A DNA stretch of 64,000 nucleotides from contig DATNLZ010000056.1 in NCBI GenBank assembly GCA_035602605.1, forward strand, positions 62,001-126,000. Reading direction: 5' to 3'. The notes below the pieces were generated by a model. That model searched no databases. It saw only the letters and a program-made list of their open reading frames with translations, and was not told the DNA's origin. This document shows positions 16,502 through 27,902 of the stretch, piece after piece. This DNA comes from DASQHY01 sp035602605. Its GTDB lineage: Bacteria; Acidobacteriota; Terriglobia; Acidiferrales; UBA7541. Positions within the stretch are counted from its first letter, which is position 1. The number at the start of each line of letters is the position of its first letter. The position numbers and the translations under genes were made by a program.

Positions 16502-17806
16502 TTACGGAAACAGACCGCGAACGACCGTAGCATCCGCTACGCGCCCGACGGCGAGAATGTAAGCAGCAGCACGCGGATGCGTATGATACTTGCGCATCAT
16601 TTCATGGACGTCATTGAAAGCGCGCTGCATCACTTTTTGCAGACGGGCATTCACTTCAAGCTCATCCCAGAACACACCTTGCAAGTCTTGAGCCCATTCA
16701 AAATAGCTTACCGTCACGCCGCCAGCGTTAGCCAGAATATCGGGCAACACAAAAATACCACGACGCGCGAGAACTTCGTCGGCGTGCGGAGTCGTAGGTC
16801 CGTTGGCAGCTTCGGCAACGATTTTCGCTTTGATGAGGTCGGCGTTATTCAGAGTGATGACATTTTCAAGCGCCGCAGGAATCAGGATGTCGCACTTCAT
16901 GGTAAGCAAATCGTCATTGGAGATGCGCGTGGCGCCGGGCATACCGACCACAGTGCCGGAGCGTTCTTTGTAGCGCAGAGCTTTCATGGGATCGATGCCG
17001 CGCGGATTGGTGACACCGCCGCGCGAATCGCTAATCGCAACGATTTTTGCTTTTTTTTCGGCGAAGAGTCGAGCGGCGACGGCACCGGCATTTCCGAAAC
17101 CCATAACCGCAACGCTCGCACCGCGCAGCGACATGCGTTTTAGTTTGCAGGCTTCTTCAACGACGAAAAGGCAGCCTCGCGCGGTCGCTTCACTGCGTCC
17201 CAGCGAGCCGCCGAGCGATATCGGTTTGCCGGTGACAACTCCAAGCGAGGAATGGCCGACCATCATCGAGTACGTGTCCATAATCCAAGACATAGTTTGC
17301 GAGTCGGTGTAAACATCGGGTGCAGGAATATCTTTGTCTGGTCCAATGAGCGGCAGTATTTCACTGGCGTATCGCCGCGTCATTCTTTCAAGCTCAGCCT
17401 TGGACATGCGCTTGGGGTCGCAAATGACTCCGCCCTTGGCACCACCGTATGGAATATTTACAGTGGCGGTCTTCCACGTCATCCAGGCGGCCAGCGCTTT
17501 TATTTCGTCGAGCGTGACGCCGGGGTGGTAGCGGATGCCCCCTTTCGCAGGACCACGCGCAACGTTGTGCTGCACACGAAACCCGGTAAAAACTTTCACC
17601 TGACCGTTGTCCATCTTGGTGGGGAGAGAAACTTCGAGGATGCGTTTCGGAGTGCGCAGTACCTGGCGCAGTCCTGGATCGAGCTTCAAGTATTCTGCGG
17701 CCAGATCAAATTGAATCTGCGCAATGCGAAACGGATTCAGATCTTCGCGTGGGGCGATCCGCGGTATCAGTTGGGGTTGAGTTTTTGCGACTGTGGCCAT
17801 TGGCAT
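16502..17806 (-). CDS. gdhA: Glutamate dehydrogenase (Glu/Leu/Phe/Val family)
   Basis: A 434-residue NAD(P)-dependent dehydrogenase that interconverts glutamate and 2-oxoglutarate plus ammonia. Conserved blocks: KVFTGFRVQHNVARGPAKGGIRYHP, the catalytic lysine in VNIPYGGAKGGVICDP, PAPDVYTDSQTMSWIMDTY, GKPISLGGSLGRSEATARG, the Rossmann loop AVMGFGNAGAVAARLF, and ILIPAALENVI. The hexameric 'GDH-I small' length fits. Two ATG codons, 17806 and 17800, are each correctly spaced from AGGAG copies in AGGAGTGAGGAGAA, so either may be used. Cofactor choice (NAD or NADP) cannot be fixed by eye. Confidence 0.95.
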   Translation of the reverse strand: MPMATVAKTQPQLIPRIAPREDLNPFRIAQIQFDLAAEYLKLDPGLRQVLRTPKRILEVSLPTKMDNGQVKVFTGFRVQHNVARGPAKGGIRYHPGVTLDEIKALAAWMTWKTATVNIPYGGAKGGVICDPKRMSKAELERMTRRYASEILPLIGPDKDIPAPDVYTDSQTMSWIMDTYSMMVGHSSLGVVTGKPISLGGSLGRSEATARGCLFVVEEACKLKRMSLRGASVAVMGFGNAGAVAARLFAEKKAKIVAISDSRGGVTNPRGIDPMKALRYKERSGTVVGMPGATRISNDDLLTMKCDILIPAALENVITLNNADLIKAKIVAEAANGPTTPHADEVLARRGIFVLPDILANAGGVTVSYFEWAQDLQGVFWDELEVNARLQKVMQRAFNDVHEMMRKYHTHPRAAAYILAVGRVADATVVRGLFP

Positions 17807-18058
17807 TTCTCCTCACTCCTTGGTCTGGCGCGCGCTGAATCGTTACGGTCGTTTGGCGGAGCACCTTGGCGCTGAGCTTATGACTGATTCGTACCGTCTT
17901 AGGTCGACTCGGAGTGTATGCAAGACCGAAAAGCAGTGTCAAATGAAAACCCGCGTTTTCAGTGATTTACGGGGGTAGCGTGTTGAGCACGTCCCTGCGC
18001 GGTGGAGCAGGGCAATACGTAAGTTACTCATTATAAGCTGGTTAGGTGACTCCGGCGA

Positions 18059-19333
18059 TTAGCCTGCCGCAGGGATCCGGTCGCTGCCTAGATACGGCCG
18101 AAGGACTTCAGGAATAAGGATAGAGCCATCGGCCTGCTGGAAATTCTCGACCAGCGCGATCCAGGTGCGCCCTACGGCGAGACCCGAGCCGTTGAGTGTG
18201 TGGACGAACTCGCTCTTGCCGCCCTTGGGTTTGTAGCGAATTCCTGATCGGCGAGCCTGAAAAGCTTCGCAATTCGAGCACGATGAAATCTCGCGGAACT
18301 CAGCGCTGGAAGGGAGCCAGACTTCGATGTCATACGTTTTCGCGGAGGCGAAGCCCATGTCTGCGGTGCAAAGTTGCATGACGCGATAGTGCAGGCCGAG
18401 TTTCTGCAAGATGGCTTCGGCGTTGCGGACGAGTTTCTCGAGGTCGTCGTAGCTTTCGGCGGGCCGCGCGAACTTAAACAGTTCGACCTTTTGGAACTGG
18501 TGCTGACGGATTAGGCCGCGAGTGTCTTTGCCGGCGGCTCCGGCTTCGGAACGGAAGCATGCCGTCCACGCGCAGACGTTAAGGGGGAGCAAATCAGCAT
18601 CGAGCGTTTCATCGCGATAGAGGCTGGTGAGCTCGACCTCCGCCGTAGGCGTCAGCCAAAGGTCGGTGCCTTCGAGATGGAACATATCGGAGGCGAACTT
18701 GGGTAACTGGCCAACGCCAGTGAGTGATGCGGTGTTGACGAGAAACGGCGGGAGGATTTCCGTGTAGCCGTGCTCGCGTGTATGGACGTCAAGGAAAAAA
18801 TTGGCGAGAGCGCGCTCGAGCTTGGCCCCCAGTCCTCGATATACGGCGAAACGCGCTCCTGCGATCTTTGCCGCAGCTGCGAAATCCAAAATACCGGAGC
18901 GCTCGCCGAGCTCCCAGTGCGGGCGCGGGGCGAAATCGAATTTTGGCGGCTTGCCGCAACGACGCACTTCGATGTTATCGACGGCGCTTTTACCGATAGG
19001 CACGGAACTGTGCGGCAGATTCGGAACCATGAGCATGAAGTCGCGAAGGGCGGCGTCAAGCTGTGCGATGCGCTCGTCGGCGAGCTTGATGTGCTCGGAG
19101 ACGTCTTTCATTGCCGCGAGGATCGGGGTCGCATCCTGCTGGTTTTTTTTAAAGCGCGCGATTTCTTCGCTGGCTTGATTGCGGCGCGCTTTAAGCTGCT
19201 CGGTTGTGGCAATAAGCTCGCGACGCTCGCGGTCAAGAGCGCGGAAAGCGTCGAGGTCGAGTTGTATCCGGCGATGCTCGGCCATGGCTGCGAATGCATC
19301 CAAGTGCGCTCGGAAGTACGTAAGGTCGTGCAT
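18059..19333 (-). CDS. serS: Seryl-tRNA synthetase
   Basis: A 424-residue class II synthetase. The start ATG at 19333 gives MHDLTYFRAHLDAFAAMAEHR, the standard beginning; a longer frame to 19426 adds a proline/arginine-rich stretch with no homology. Residues 30-105 form the long antiparallel coiled coil that grips the tRNA-Ser variable arm. Motif 2 is FRSEAGAAGKDTRGLIRQHQFQKVELFKF, and motif 3 is SGLAVGRTWIALVENFQ near residue 390. It attaches serine to tRNA-Ser and also to tRNA-Sec, which links it functionally to the selB gene in this window. No Shine-Dalgarno site is evident. Confidence 0.96.
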   Translation of the reverse strand: MHDLTYFRAHLDAFAAMAEHRRIQLDLDAFRALDRERRELIATTEQLKARRNQASEEIARFKKNQQDATPILAAMKDVSEHIKLADERIAQLDAALRDFMLMVPNLPHSSVPIGKSAVDNIEVRRCGKPPKFDFAPRPHWELGERSGILDFAAAAKIAGARFAVYRGLGAKLERALANFFLDVHTREHGYTEILPPFLVNTASLTGVGQLPKFASDMFHLEGTDLWLTPTAEVELTSLYRDETLDADLLPLNVCAWTACFRSEAGAAGKDTRGLIRQHQFQKVELFKFARPAESYDDLEKLVRNAEAILQKLGLHYRVMQLCTADMGFASAKTYDIEVWLPSSAEFREISSCSNCEAFQARRSGIRYKPKGGKSEFVHTLNGSGLAVGRTWIALVENFQQADGSILIPEVLRPYLGSDRIPAAG

Positions 19334-19477
19334 GAGCGTAAAAGGATAGCTCAAAATCGGGTGATGAGAATATTTTCGTTTGCTCACGGGTTGATTTTGG
19401 CGCGGGCGGGGGTATGATGCCGGCAAGTTGTAGCGAGTAAATTCATGTAACTTCGCACAACAATGGGGGAGGAAAGT

Positions 19478-20071
19478 ATGCGTAAGCTGATGATGATTTC
19501 GGCCGGCGCGGGAATCGCGGCGGCGTTCTTAGTAGCGGGATCGGTGGCGGGACAGCCTGCCGGCAGGCGGCAACCAACCGAAACACAAGAAGCAAGCGCG
19601 AGACCACAGGCAACCAGGAGACAACAACAGCGAGCCACCCAGGGGGGCGGCGCTGGTCGTGAGAGCGCACAGCAGGACGAGGGAGAATTGCGCGCGCTGT
19701 TGCCAAAGATTGTTTCCGCGTGGGAGAGTTTTGACGTGGCCAAGGTCGAGCGGTACTATGCCGCGGACCCGGACCTAATGTATTTCGATCTGGCACCCAT
19801 GAAATACAACAATTGGGCAGAGTATCGCGAGGGCGTCCAGAAACTGTTTTTTGAGCCGAATCAGAGCGGCAAGTTCAAGATAAACGACGACCTGCGGGTC
19901 CATGCGCGAGGCCGGTTGGCGTGGGCTACGTTCACCTTTGGTGCGGATCTGGTGAGCAGACAGGGCACGAGTTCGCATCTGAATGGGCGCTGGACGATGG
20001 TGCTGGAAAAGCGGCCCATAGGTTGGATTGTAGTGCACGAGCATGTTTCGGTTCCGATGAGCGGCGCGTAA
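19478..20071 (+). CDS. Secreted SnoaL/DUF4440-like protein
   Basis: A 197-residue protein. The ATG at 19478 follows GGGGGAGGAAAGT, an excellent ribosome site, and begins a signal peptide (LMMISAGAGIAAAFLVAGSVAG). A low-complexity Q/R/T-rich linker occupies about residues 28-65. An NTF2-like domain follows: ALLPKIVSAWESFDVAKVERYYAADPDLMYFDLAPMKYNNWAEYREG, ending in GWIVVHEHVSVP. This closing 'W+IVHEH.S.P' strand is characteristic of the SnoaL-like family. The function is unknown; the conserved HEH could form part of a small pocket. It is transcribed divergently from serS, 144 bases away. Confidence 0.72.
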   Translation: MRKLMMISAGAGIAAAFLVAGSVAGQPAGRRQPTETQEASARPQATRRQQQRATQGGGAGRESAQQDEGELRALLPKIVSAWESFDVAKVERYYAADPDLMYFDLAPMKYNNWAEYREGVQKLFFEPNQSGKFKINDDLRVHARGRLAWATFTFGADLVSRQGTSSHLNGRWTMVLEKRPIGWIVVHEHVSVPMSGA

Positions 20072-20323
20072 ACCCGATAGGTACGGCTACATCGGCTGAG
20101 CAAGACGTCGCCGGTACGTGCAGACGACTCATCGTCATGGTCATTTGCACCGAAGCTCCGGAAGAGCACGCGACGATTGGTTGCAACCTCATTTTTCGCT
20201 TCCCACAGCCCGCTTTCTGGGCCGCGACTGGTCCGATTGTACTGACCATGGCTGCCCGACAATTCTAGACGCATCCAGGAAATCGCCCGAGAACCGCGTC
20301 CGCGCGGTGGCTGATGTGCGAGC

Positions 20324-22630
<2,307 letters not shown>

Positions 22631-23200
22631 AGTTCCATCCTCGTAAATCGCGATTCGCCCAAGATCTTCGCATTAGCGTTCCACGCCATGGCCGTGTCCG
22701 CGTTGATTGCAGCAAAGCTGAACCATGTCTCAGCACAGCGGACGCGATCGTTGCGCAAAGGGAGCCCATGGAGTCTTCAATCGTCAACGGTTGACTACGC
22801 AACTACCGCGCTTGGCTATTGACTGAAGGGCAGTCCACTGCAAGGGCAGCGATTCCGGAAGGGACTTTCATTGTGGCGCGTTGGCCAGCAAAGTCAAGAG
22901 CGGTAAACGACCTGCAACAATCTGGTTAACCGGGCTGTTCCAACCAGAAGCCTCCATTCTGCTAGTCGCTCAGCACCTGTAATTGCTGGCGGCTTTTAGT
23001 ACGAGGGTACTGAGCGGGGGTACTGGAGCGAATGAACCGGGTGGGCTATGGTACGGAGCGGGGTGCGCAGGCAAAATGTGCACGTGGTCGGGAGTTAGGC
23101 GCAGGTTGTCCTGATAAGGCGCTCCGGTGCGCGAAAGCGTGCTGGATAGCCGGACAAAAGGCACTGATTTCCGTTCACTTACCTCCATCACCCACGCCCA
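22631..23200. other. Long gene-free stretch ahead of two plus-strand terminators
   Basis: About 570 bases with no convincing coding frame on either strand. Its plus-strand 3' end runs straight into a perfect intrinsic terminator (23201-23238) for which no plus-strand gene is visible. The last 240 bases contain local self-complementarity: CGCTC...GAGCG enclosing CAGCA...TGCTG and AGTAC-GAGG-GTACT (about 22967-23033). I compared it by eye with RNase P RNA, tmRNA, SRP RNA and 6S RNA and did not see their conserved blocks. An unrecognised non-coding RNA is possible. Confidence 0.4.
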
Positions 23201-23238
23201 GAGCGGCCGGAACCCCCACCGGCCGCTCAATTTTTTTT
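23201..23238 (+). terminator. Strong intrinsic terminator (plus strand), no known upstream gene
   Basis: A perfect 10-bp stem, GAGCGGCCGG paired with CCGGCCGCTC, with an 8-base loop, followed by AA and eight T's. The T-run is on the plus strand only, so it should stop plus-strand transcription, yet no plus-strand gene lies within the preceding 3 kb apart from shadows of minus-strand genes. Confidence 0.85.
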
Positions 23239-23256
23239 AGGACGAACAAGAAAAAA

Positions 23257-23292
23257 TGAAAAGACCCCCGGCTTGCGCTGGGGGCCTTTTTT
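23257..23292. terminator. Second intrinsic terminator, usable on both strands
   Basis: CCCCCGGC and GCTGGGGG pair over 8 positions (one G-T) around the loop TTGC. Six T's follow on the plus strand (23287-23292) and an A-rich stretch precedes, giving a T-rich tail on the minus strand as well. On the minus strand it lies about 40 bases after the stop of the zinc-ribbon gene and probably ends that transcript; on the plus strand it backs up the terminator at 23201-23238. Confidence 0.8.
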
Positions 23293-23330
23293 CCCCACCT
23301 GCTCGGAAGGGGCAAGAACAGAAGTAGCGC

Positions 23331-23537
23331 TCAGCGCGGTCGAAGTGCGGGGCGGTAACCCCCGAGGGAACGCGGGCGCATTCTTAGACGCGGACCAATC
23401 GGCGGCGGAACATTGCGCAGTTTCGCGCCGCAATTACTGCACATGTCAGAACTTTCGGGGTGCACGCGGAGCCAGTGGCCGCGAGCCTGGCATTCTGGAT
23501 TGATGCACTGAACGGTCCAGCCGGGCAAATACTGCAT
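23331..23537 (-). CDS. Small zinc-ribbon-like protein
   Basis: A 68-residue protein easily missed because of its size. The ATG at 23537 has GGAGG seven bases upstream and a good terminator follows the stop, so the transcription unit is complete. Four cysteines (C11, C16, C33, C36; pattern C-x4-C-x16-C-x2-C) in QCINPECQARGHWLRVHP...MCSNCGAKL suggest one zinc-binding ribbon. The tail is rich in arginine and proline, as in nucleic-acid-binding small proteins. I do not recognise a named family, and the function is unknown. It lies between the coiled-coil protein gene and the gene-free stretch. Confidence 0.7.
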   Translation of the reverse strand: MQYLPGWTVQCINPECQARGHWLRVHPESSDMCSNCGAKLRNVPPPIGPRLRMRPRSLGGYRPALRPR

Positions 23538-23734
23538 GTCGTGCCTCCGAAGCAAGTCCGCCCCAGGCAGCGGATCAATTGGAGGGATTCTGCGCCCCAG
23601 GTCACTTGTGTGTCAAGGAGAATCGCTACTATTAGTAGGGGGTGGGTTGCGGCGTGGAAGAGCGGTCATTCGGCGGGCTGCTCGCGGGGCTCGTTGCAAA
23701 TTTCGGGTGTTGGCCGGGGAGCGCGGTGGTCGGG

Positions 23735-24415
23735 TTAGCTGGGCGGGATTGGGGACCCCGGTTGTGATCGGGGCGGCGTCGGCTTGTCTTCTTGACGAAC
23801 CGGCGGCGGGTTTTCTTGAGGTGCCGATGGCAGGGCTCGAAGTTTGTCTTCGAGGGCGGCAAGCTTGGCTTTTAAAACCGCTACCGCTGCTTGCTGAGCG
23901 GCGATGTCAGCCTGCATGGCGTCGAGACGCGCTTTGCCAGCTTTATCTTCGGCGAAATTTGTTTTGGAGTAGTAGGTGTCACGCTGCAGATCGAATGCGC
24001 GCTGAGACAGGTCGAGAACCCTCTGAGCCTCAATGAGTTGCTCCTTGATTTCGTTCATCGCGGCCGTGGCTTCAATACGCTGCTTTTCGATGGCTTGAGG
24101 ACCGTGGGAGGCAGATGAGTCGGGGCGTGGGGCAGGGGCTTGTCCGGTGCGCGTCCCCGAAACGTTTTCAGGAGGCTGCGCGTCTGCCGACTGGGGAGTT
24201 GGACCCACGGTGTTCACACCGCCGCCGGTCGTGGGCAGGGTGTCGTTGTCCCAGACCTGCTTGGGCGCCGTCTTTTTTTGCCGTCGGGCGCGTCGAGCGG
24301 CTTCGGCAACTGAATTGTTTTGCGGGGATGGCGGCTCCGCGGAAGCAAATGGCGGCGCGACAATGCATACCAGGGTGAGGACAGCCGCTGCAACTTCGAC
24401 GCGCAATCTCTTCAT
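23735..24415 (-). CDS. Exported coiled-coil protein of unknown function
   Basis: A 226-residue protein with a signal peptide (VAAAVLTLVCIVAPPFASA), then SVAEAARRARRQKKTAPKQVWDNDTLP, a segment I associate with a family of Acidobacteriota periplasmic proteins. A proline/glycine-rich linker leads to a coiled coil at about residues 108-195 (IEKQRIEATAAMNEIKEQLIEAQRVLDLSQRAFDLQRD...AVAVLKAKLAALEDKLRAL), and the tail is proline-rich. Nothing suggests enzymatic activity; a structural or scaffold role in the envelope is a guess. It is divergent from the gene at 24645 across a 229-base spacer in which I saw no further feature. Confidence 0.75.
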   Translation of the reverse strand: MKRLRVEVAAAVLTLVCIVAPPFASAEPPSPQNNSVAEAARRARRQKKTAPKQVWDNDTLPTTGGGVNTVGPTPQSADAQPPENVSGTRTGQAPAPRPDSSASHGPQAIEKQRIEATAAMNEIKEQLIEAQRVLDLSQRAFDLQRDTYYSKTNFAEDKAGKARLDAMQADIAAQQAAVAVLKAKLAALEDKLRALPSAPQENPPPVRQEDKPTPPRSQPGSPIPPS

Positions 24416-24644
24416 GGTTTTGCCTCCCTACCAACGCACGGAGACTATGCTAGCCCTCGGAAGGCGTGGCTGCAACCGCCTTGAGACCGGACGACACCAG
24501 AGGATAACGGCCTAGGGCCTGTGCTAGTAAGGGGTTTTGCGGGCGTGTTTGTTACCCAAGGATATCCGTCGGACTTAAAAGCGCAAGGATGAACAGAAAC
24601 TTTTCCGGCTCCGGGCCGACGCCGGATTACGGTAAGATTCTTAG

Positions 24645-25121
24645 GTGCTGAAACAATGTCTTCGAGCAAGCATTCTGCCTCTCATGGCGATTTGCGCTTG
24701 TCAAATGAGCGCGAAGCAGCAACCCGGTCGTGATGGCATTGATCAGAGCAGGCCTGCGGCTGCGGTGCGGAAATCGCCCACCACGCAAGTTACTCATCGT
24801 TTTTGGGATCGCCAGAACGCTTGGTGGTTCGCGGGTGTGGGAACGTCGCGGGCGCTCGATTATTCGTCGACCCTCAATATGCGGCGGCGAGGACGACAGG
24901 AAATTCTGCTGAACAATGAGATTGTGGACAATCATCCTCTGTTTGCCGGGGTCGAAGCTGCAGGTACGGTAGCGTCCATGGGGGTGTCGTATCTATTTCA
25001 CCGCACCGGACACCATCGCCTGGAACGGCTGACTTCAATCATCCACGTGGGAGTGACTACGGCGGGCGCGATACGAAATTATTCTCTCGTAACTGCGTAT
25101 CCTGCTGGGGCGAGTCGCTAG
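24645..25121 (+). CDS. Uncharacterised protein, possibly exported or membrane-associated
   Basis: A 158-residue protein read from GTG 24645; an ATG at 24684 is an alternative, and neither has a clear ribosome site. The N-terminus is hydrophobic with cysteines (SILPLMAICACQMSAKQQ) and may be a lipoprotein or signal sequence. The body has HRFWDRQNAWWFAGVGTSRALDYSSTLNMRRRGR and two weakly hydrophobic helices (PLFAGVEAAGTVASMGVSYLFHRTGHH; IIHVGVTTAGAIRNYSL) with conserved-looking histidines. It resembles hypothetical proteins I have seen in acidobacterial genomes. No function can be assigned. It lies 35 bases before the M48 protease gene and may share its transcript. Confidence 0.6.
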   Translation: MLKQCLRASILPLMAICACQMSAKQQPGRDGIDQSRPAAAVRKSPTTQVTHRFWDRQNAWWFAGVGTSRALDYSSTLNMRRRGRQEILLNNEIVDNHPLFAGVEAAGTVASMGVSYLFHRTGHHRLERLTSIIHVGVTTAGAIRNYSLVTAYPAGASR

Positions 25122-25156
25122 CGTACAGTTGAGTGAAAACCGCACGAGGAGGCGTC

Positions 25157-26539
25157 ATGAGGGCGGGGAGGATGAGGCGTTGCCGAGTGCGCTTGCTGTT
25201 TTTTGTAGCAATGATGGCCATCGCTACCTTGGTGCCGGGCGATGCCCCGGTATCGTCAGAACCGTCGCGACCGGCCGGGTCACCGGCAAAGAAAACTTCG
25301 TCAAGTACGTCGACATGGTCCTCGGCAACGGCCGAAAAAAAGGAAACATCCAGCTATAAACTCTCGCCAGAAAAGTACGCGCAAGCGATAGCGTATTCGC
25401 GCGCGGGTTACCGTTTGTACTTTATTGGGTTTGCGTACGGGCTGGCTGTTTTGTGGATGATTTTGCAATTGGGAATTGCCAGAAAGTTTCGCGATTGGGC
25501 TGAAGCTGCATCAGGGATGCGGCTTGTGCAGGTGACACTTTGTGCTGCACTAATCCTGCTTACGATTAGCGCTGTGAAGCTGCCGCTGAGAATCTACAGT
25601 CACTCGCTTTCCTTGCAATATGAGCAGTCGGTGCAAGGGTGGGGTTCGTGGTTCTGGGATTGGACAAAAGAACGAATCATCAGCGTAGTTATCGGCACGA
25701 TACTGACGTGGATCCTATATAGCATGATCCGCCGCAGCCCGCGAAGATGGTGGTTTTATTTCTGGCTGGCGGCCATACCCATCGGGCTTGTGTTAGTTTT
25801 TATTACGCCCGTGATTATCGATCCGCTGTTCAATACATTCGAGCCCCTGAACGCGTCGCATCCCGAGCTAGTGTTGGCAATTGAGAGAGTGGTGCAGCGC
25901 GCGGGCATGAATATTCCGCGCGAGCGTGTGTTTTTGATGCGCGCCAGCGAGAAAAGTAAGGAAATAAATGCGTATGTTACTGGGATAGGAGCGTCTAAGC
26001 GAGTGGTGGTGTGGGACAACACGATTCGTGATACAACCCTGCCTGAAACACTTTTTGTCTTTGGTCATGAGATGGGGCACTACGTACTGCACCATATCCG
26101 GAACGGTTTCATTCTATCTGTGATTTTTCTATTGGTCTTATTATTTGCGGGATTCCATGCACTGCACTGGGCGCTCGGACGATGGGGAGGTTTGTGGAGA
26201 ATTTACGGTCCGGAAGATTTGGCGTCGCTGCCCGTTATTCTGCTGCTGCTCTCCGTGACTCTCTTTTTGTGTTCGCCGATCATCAATGCCTATGGCCGGT
26301 ATGAAGAGCATCAGGCCGATGTTTACGGGCTCGAGGTAATTCATGGGATCGTGCCGAATTCCTCAGAGGTGGCGGCGCACGCCTTTCAGGTTCTGGGAGA
26401 AATTGATCTGTCCGATCCGAATCCACCAGCGTTCATCGCTTTCTGGCTGTATAGTCACCCGCCGCTTGCCGACCGTCTTGTGTTTGCGCGCAATTATGAT
26501 CCATGGTCTAAAGGCCAATCTCCACAATTCGTAAAGTGA
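25157..26539 (+). CDS. M48 family integral-membrane metalloprotease (Ste24/CAAX-protease-like)
   Basis: A 460-residue membrane protein. The ATG at 25157 follows GAGGAGG by 5 bases. A signal-like helix at the N-terminus is followed by a Ser/Thr/Lys-rich linker and then several membrane helices. The zinc site is FVFGHEMGHYVLHH (HExxH) near residue 305 with the third ligand in YEEHQADVYGLE near 385, and the C-terminus has SHPPLADRLVFARN. The layout matches Ste24-type proteases, which cleave CAAX-type proteins in eukaryotes and act in membrane-protein quality control in bacteria. The substrate here is unknown. Confidence 0.9.
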   Translation: MRAGRMRRCRVRLLFFVAMMAIATLVPGDAPVSSEPSRPAGSPAKKTSSSTSTWSSATAEKKETSSYKLSPEKYAQAIAYSRAGYRLYFIGFAYGLAVLWMILQLGIARKFRDWAEAASGMRLVQVTLCAALILLTISAVKLPLRIYSHSLSLQYEQSVQGWGSWFWDWTKERIISVVIGTILTWILYSMIRRSPRRWWFYFWLAAIPIGLVLVFITPVIIDPLFNTFEPLNASHPELVLAIERVVQRAGMNIPRERVFLMRASEKSKEINAYVTGIGASKRVVVWDNTIRDTTLPETLFVFGHEMGHYVLHHIRNGFILSVIFLLVLLFAGFHALHWALGRWGGLWRIYGPEDLASLPVILLLLSVTLFLCSPIINAYGRYEEHQADVYGLEVIHGIVPNSSEVAAHAFQVLGEIDLSDPNPPAFIAFWLYSHPPLADRLVFARNYDPWSKGQSPQFVK

Positions 26540-26704
26540 TTTGTGCTGCGCCTACCGAACCGTCCGTCGCGAGGACTGGGAGTAGGTGGAATGCGTCGAG
26601 GTGAAGTCAGGAATCGGCTGGCGGTGCTGTAACGGTGGGTTGACCTAGGTACTCATGTTAGTACCTGCGGCGAATTCAGCCAGTGCACGAACAAGGAGCT
26701 CTTT

Positions 26705-27856
26705 GTGGCAGAAGATATCCCCGAATGGTTGGGTCAGGTGGAGGGCATCCTCGAGTCACTGAACGAGGGTGTGCTGATCATAGACGATTGCAACAAAGCC
26801 GTGTTTGCCAACGAATGTCTCGCGGAAATGACCGGCCGGCCGCGCAATGAACTGGTGGGACGCATGGCTGGGGACTTTTATTCTGGCGAGGACCTCGCTT
26901 TCTTGAATGCACAAATTGCTTTAGCCGAGGAGCGCGGCCGGAGTCGATACGAATTTCACGTGCCGCGAACCGATGGATCGCGTGTGCCAGTGGTGGTCAG
27001 CCCGCGCATGCTTGAAGATCCGGATGGCCGGCGATACGCGGTGGTGACGTTCACCGATATCACCGAGCAGAAACGCGTAGAGACCAAACTTCAGCAGGCT
27101 AATTCACAACTGGAAAAGCGGCAGCAGGAAATTGAGCGCGAGTTAGAGCTGGCGTCACGCGTGCAAGAGAGCCTCTCGCCGCAATCGCTGGTTTGGCATG
27201 GCGCTTCGGTAGAAACCCATTACATGCCCGTGCGTACGATCGGTGGAGACTTTGGGTTGGTGGCTCCGTCGGGCACTGCGCATTTGAATCTGCTGGTGGG
27301 CGACGTGTCGGGACACGGTATCAGCTCCGCGCTGGTGGCCAACCGCATTTACACGGAAATAACTCATAATCTGGAGCGAGGCCGACCGCTCGGTGAAATG
27401 GTGGGGCATCTGAATCGTTTTGTGCTTCGCCATATTCGCGGCACGGGCTTTTATTTCACGATGGCCGCGGCACGACTTGATCGATACGGAAGGAATCTTA
27501 GCTTCGCGGCGGCCGGGCATCCACCCCCATTGATTATTGCGCGGGATGGCAGTATCCGCGCGCTCCAGTCGCAAAGCACAATTTTGGGAGTATTGGAAGA
27601 GGCCGTGGGGCAGAATGCTTCCGAGGACTTCATGCTCACGCCGGGTGACCGCTTGATGCTGTACACCGATGGTTTAACGGAAGTGTTCGACCGGGGCGGT
27701 GAAATGCTTGGTGTTGAGGGGTTGAAAGAAATTGTGCGGGGGGCGGCGGACAAACCGCTAGCGGAGATGAAGCGTATGGTCCTTGAGGGAGTGAATGCTT
27801 GGCGCTATGGTCCGGCCACCGATGACGTATCTATTGTGCTTGCTCAGGTCAGTTAG
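26705..27856 (+). CDS. PAS-domain PP2C-type (SpoIIE) serine phosphatase
   Basis: A 383-residue cytoplasmic regulator starting at GTG 26705, seven bases after AAGGAG. Residues about 8-125 are a PAS domain (LNEGVLIIDDCNKAVFANECLAEMTG ... VVTFTDITEQKRVE), residues 125-160 a coiled-coil linker, and the rest a SpoIIE/RsbU phosphatase with metal-binding aspartates in TIGGDFGL, VGDVSGHG, LYTDGLTE and TDDVSIVLAQ. Such proteins dephosphorylate anti-sigma-factor antagonists in partner-switching cascades. No antagonist (STAS) or HATPase anti-sigma gene is adjacent. Genes for DUF1223, SRPBCC and CPBP proteins follow on the same strand. Confidence 0.9.
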   Translation: MAEDIPEWLGQVEGILESLNEGVLIIDDCNKAVFANECLAEMTGRPRNELVGRMAGDFYSGEDLAFLNAQIALAEERGRSRYEFHVPRTDGSRVPVVVSPRMLEDPDGRRYAVVTFTDITEQKRVETKLQQANSQLEKRQQEIERELELASRVQESLSPQSLVWHGASVETHYMPVRTIGGDFGLVAPSGTAHLNLLVGDVSGHGISSALVANRIYTEITHNLERGRPLGEMVGHLNRFVLRHIRGTGFYFTMAAARLDRYGRNLSFAAAGHPPPLIIARDGSIRALQSQSTILGVLEEAVGQNASEDFMLTPGDRLMLYTDGLTEVFDRGGEMLGVEGLKEIVRGAADKPLAEMKRMVLEGVNAWRYGPATDDVSIVLAQVS

Positions 27857-27902
27857 ACTGATCCGTGGATAGGCGAACGGCAGAGGTCTTTTGGGGGAGT
27901 AA

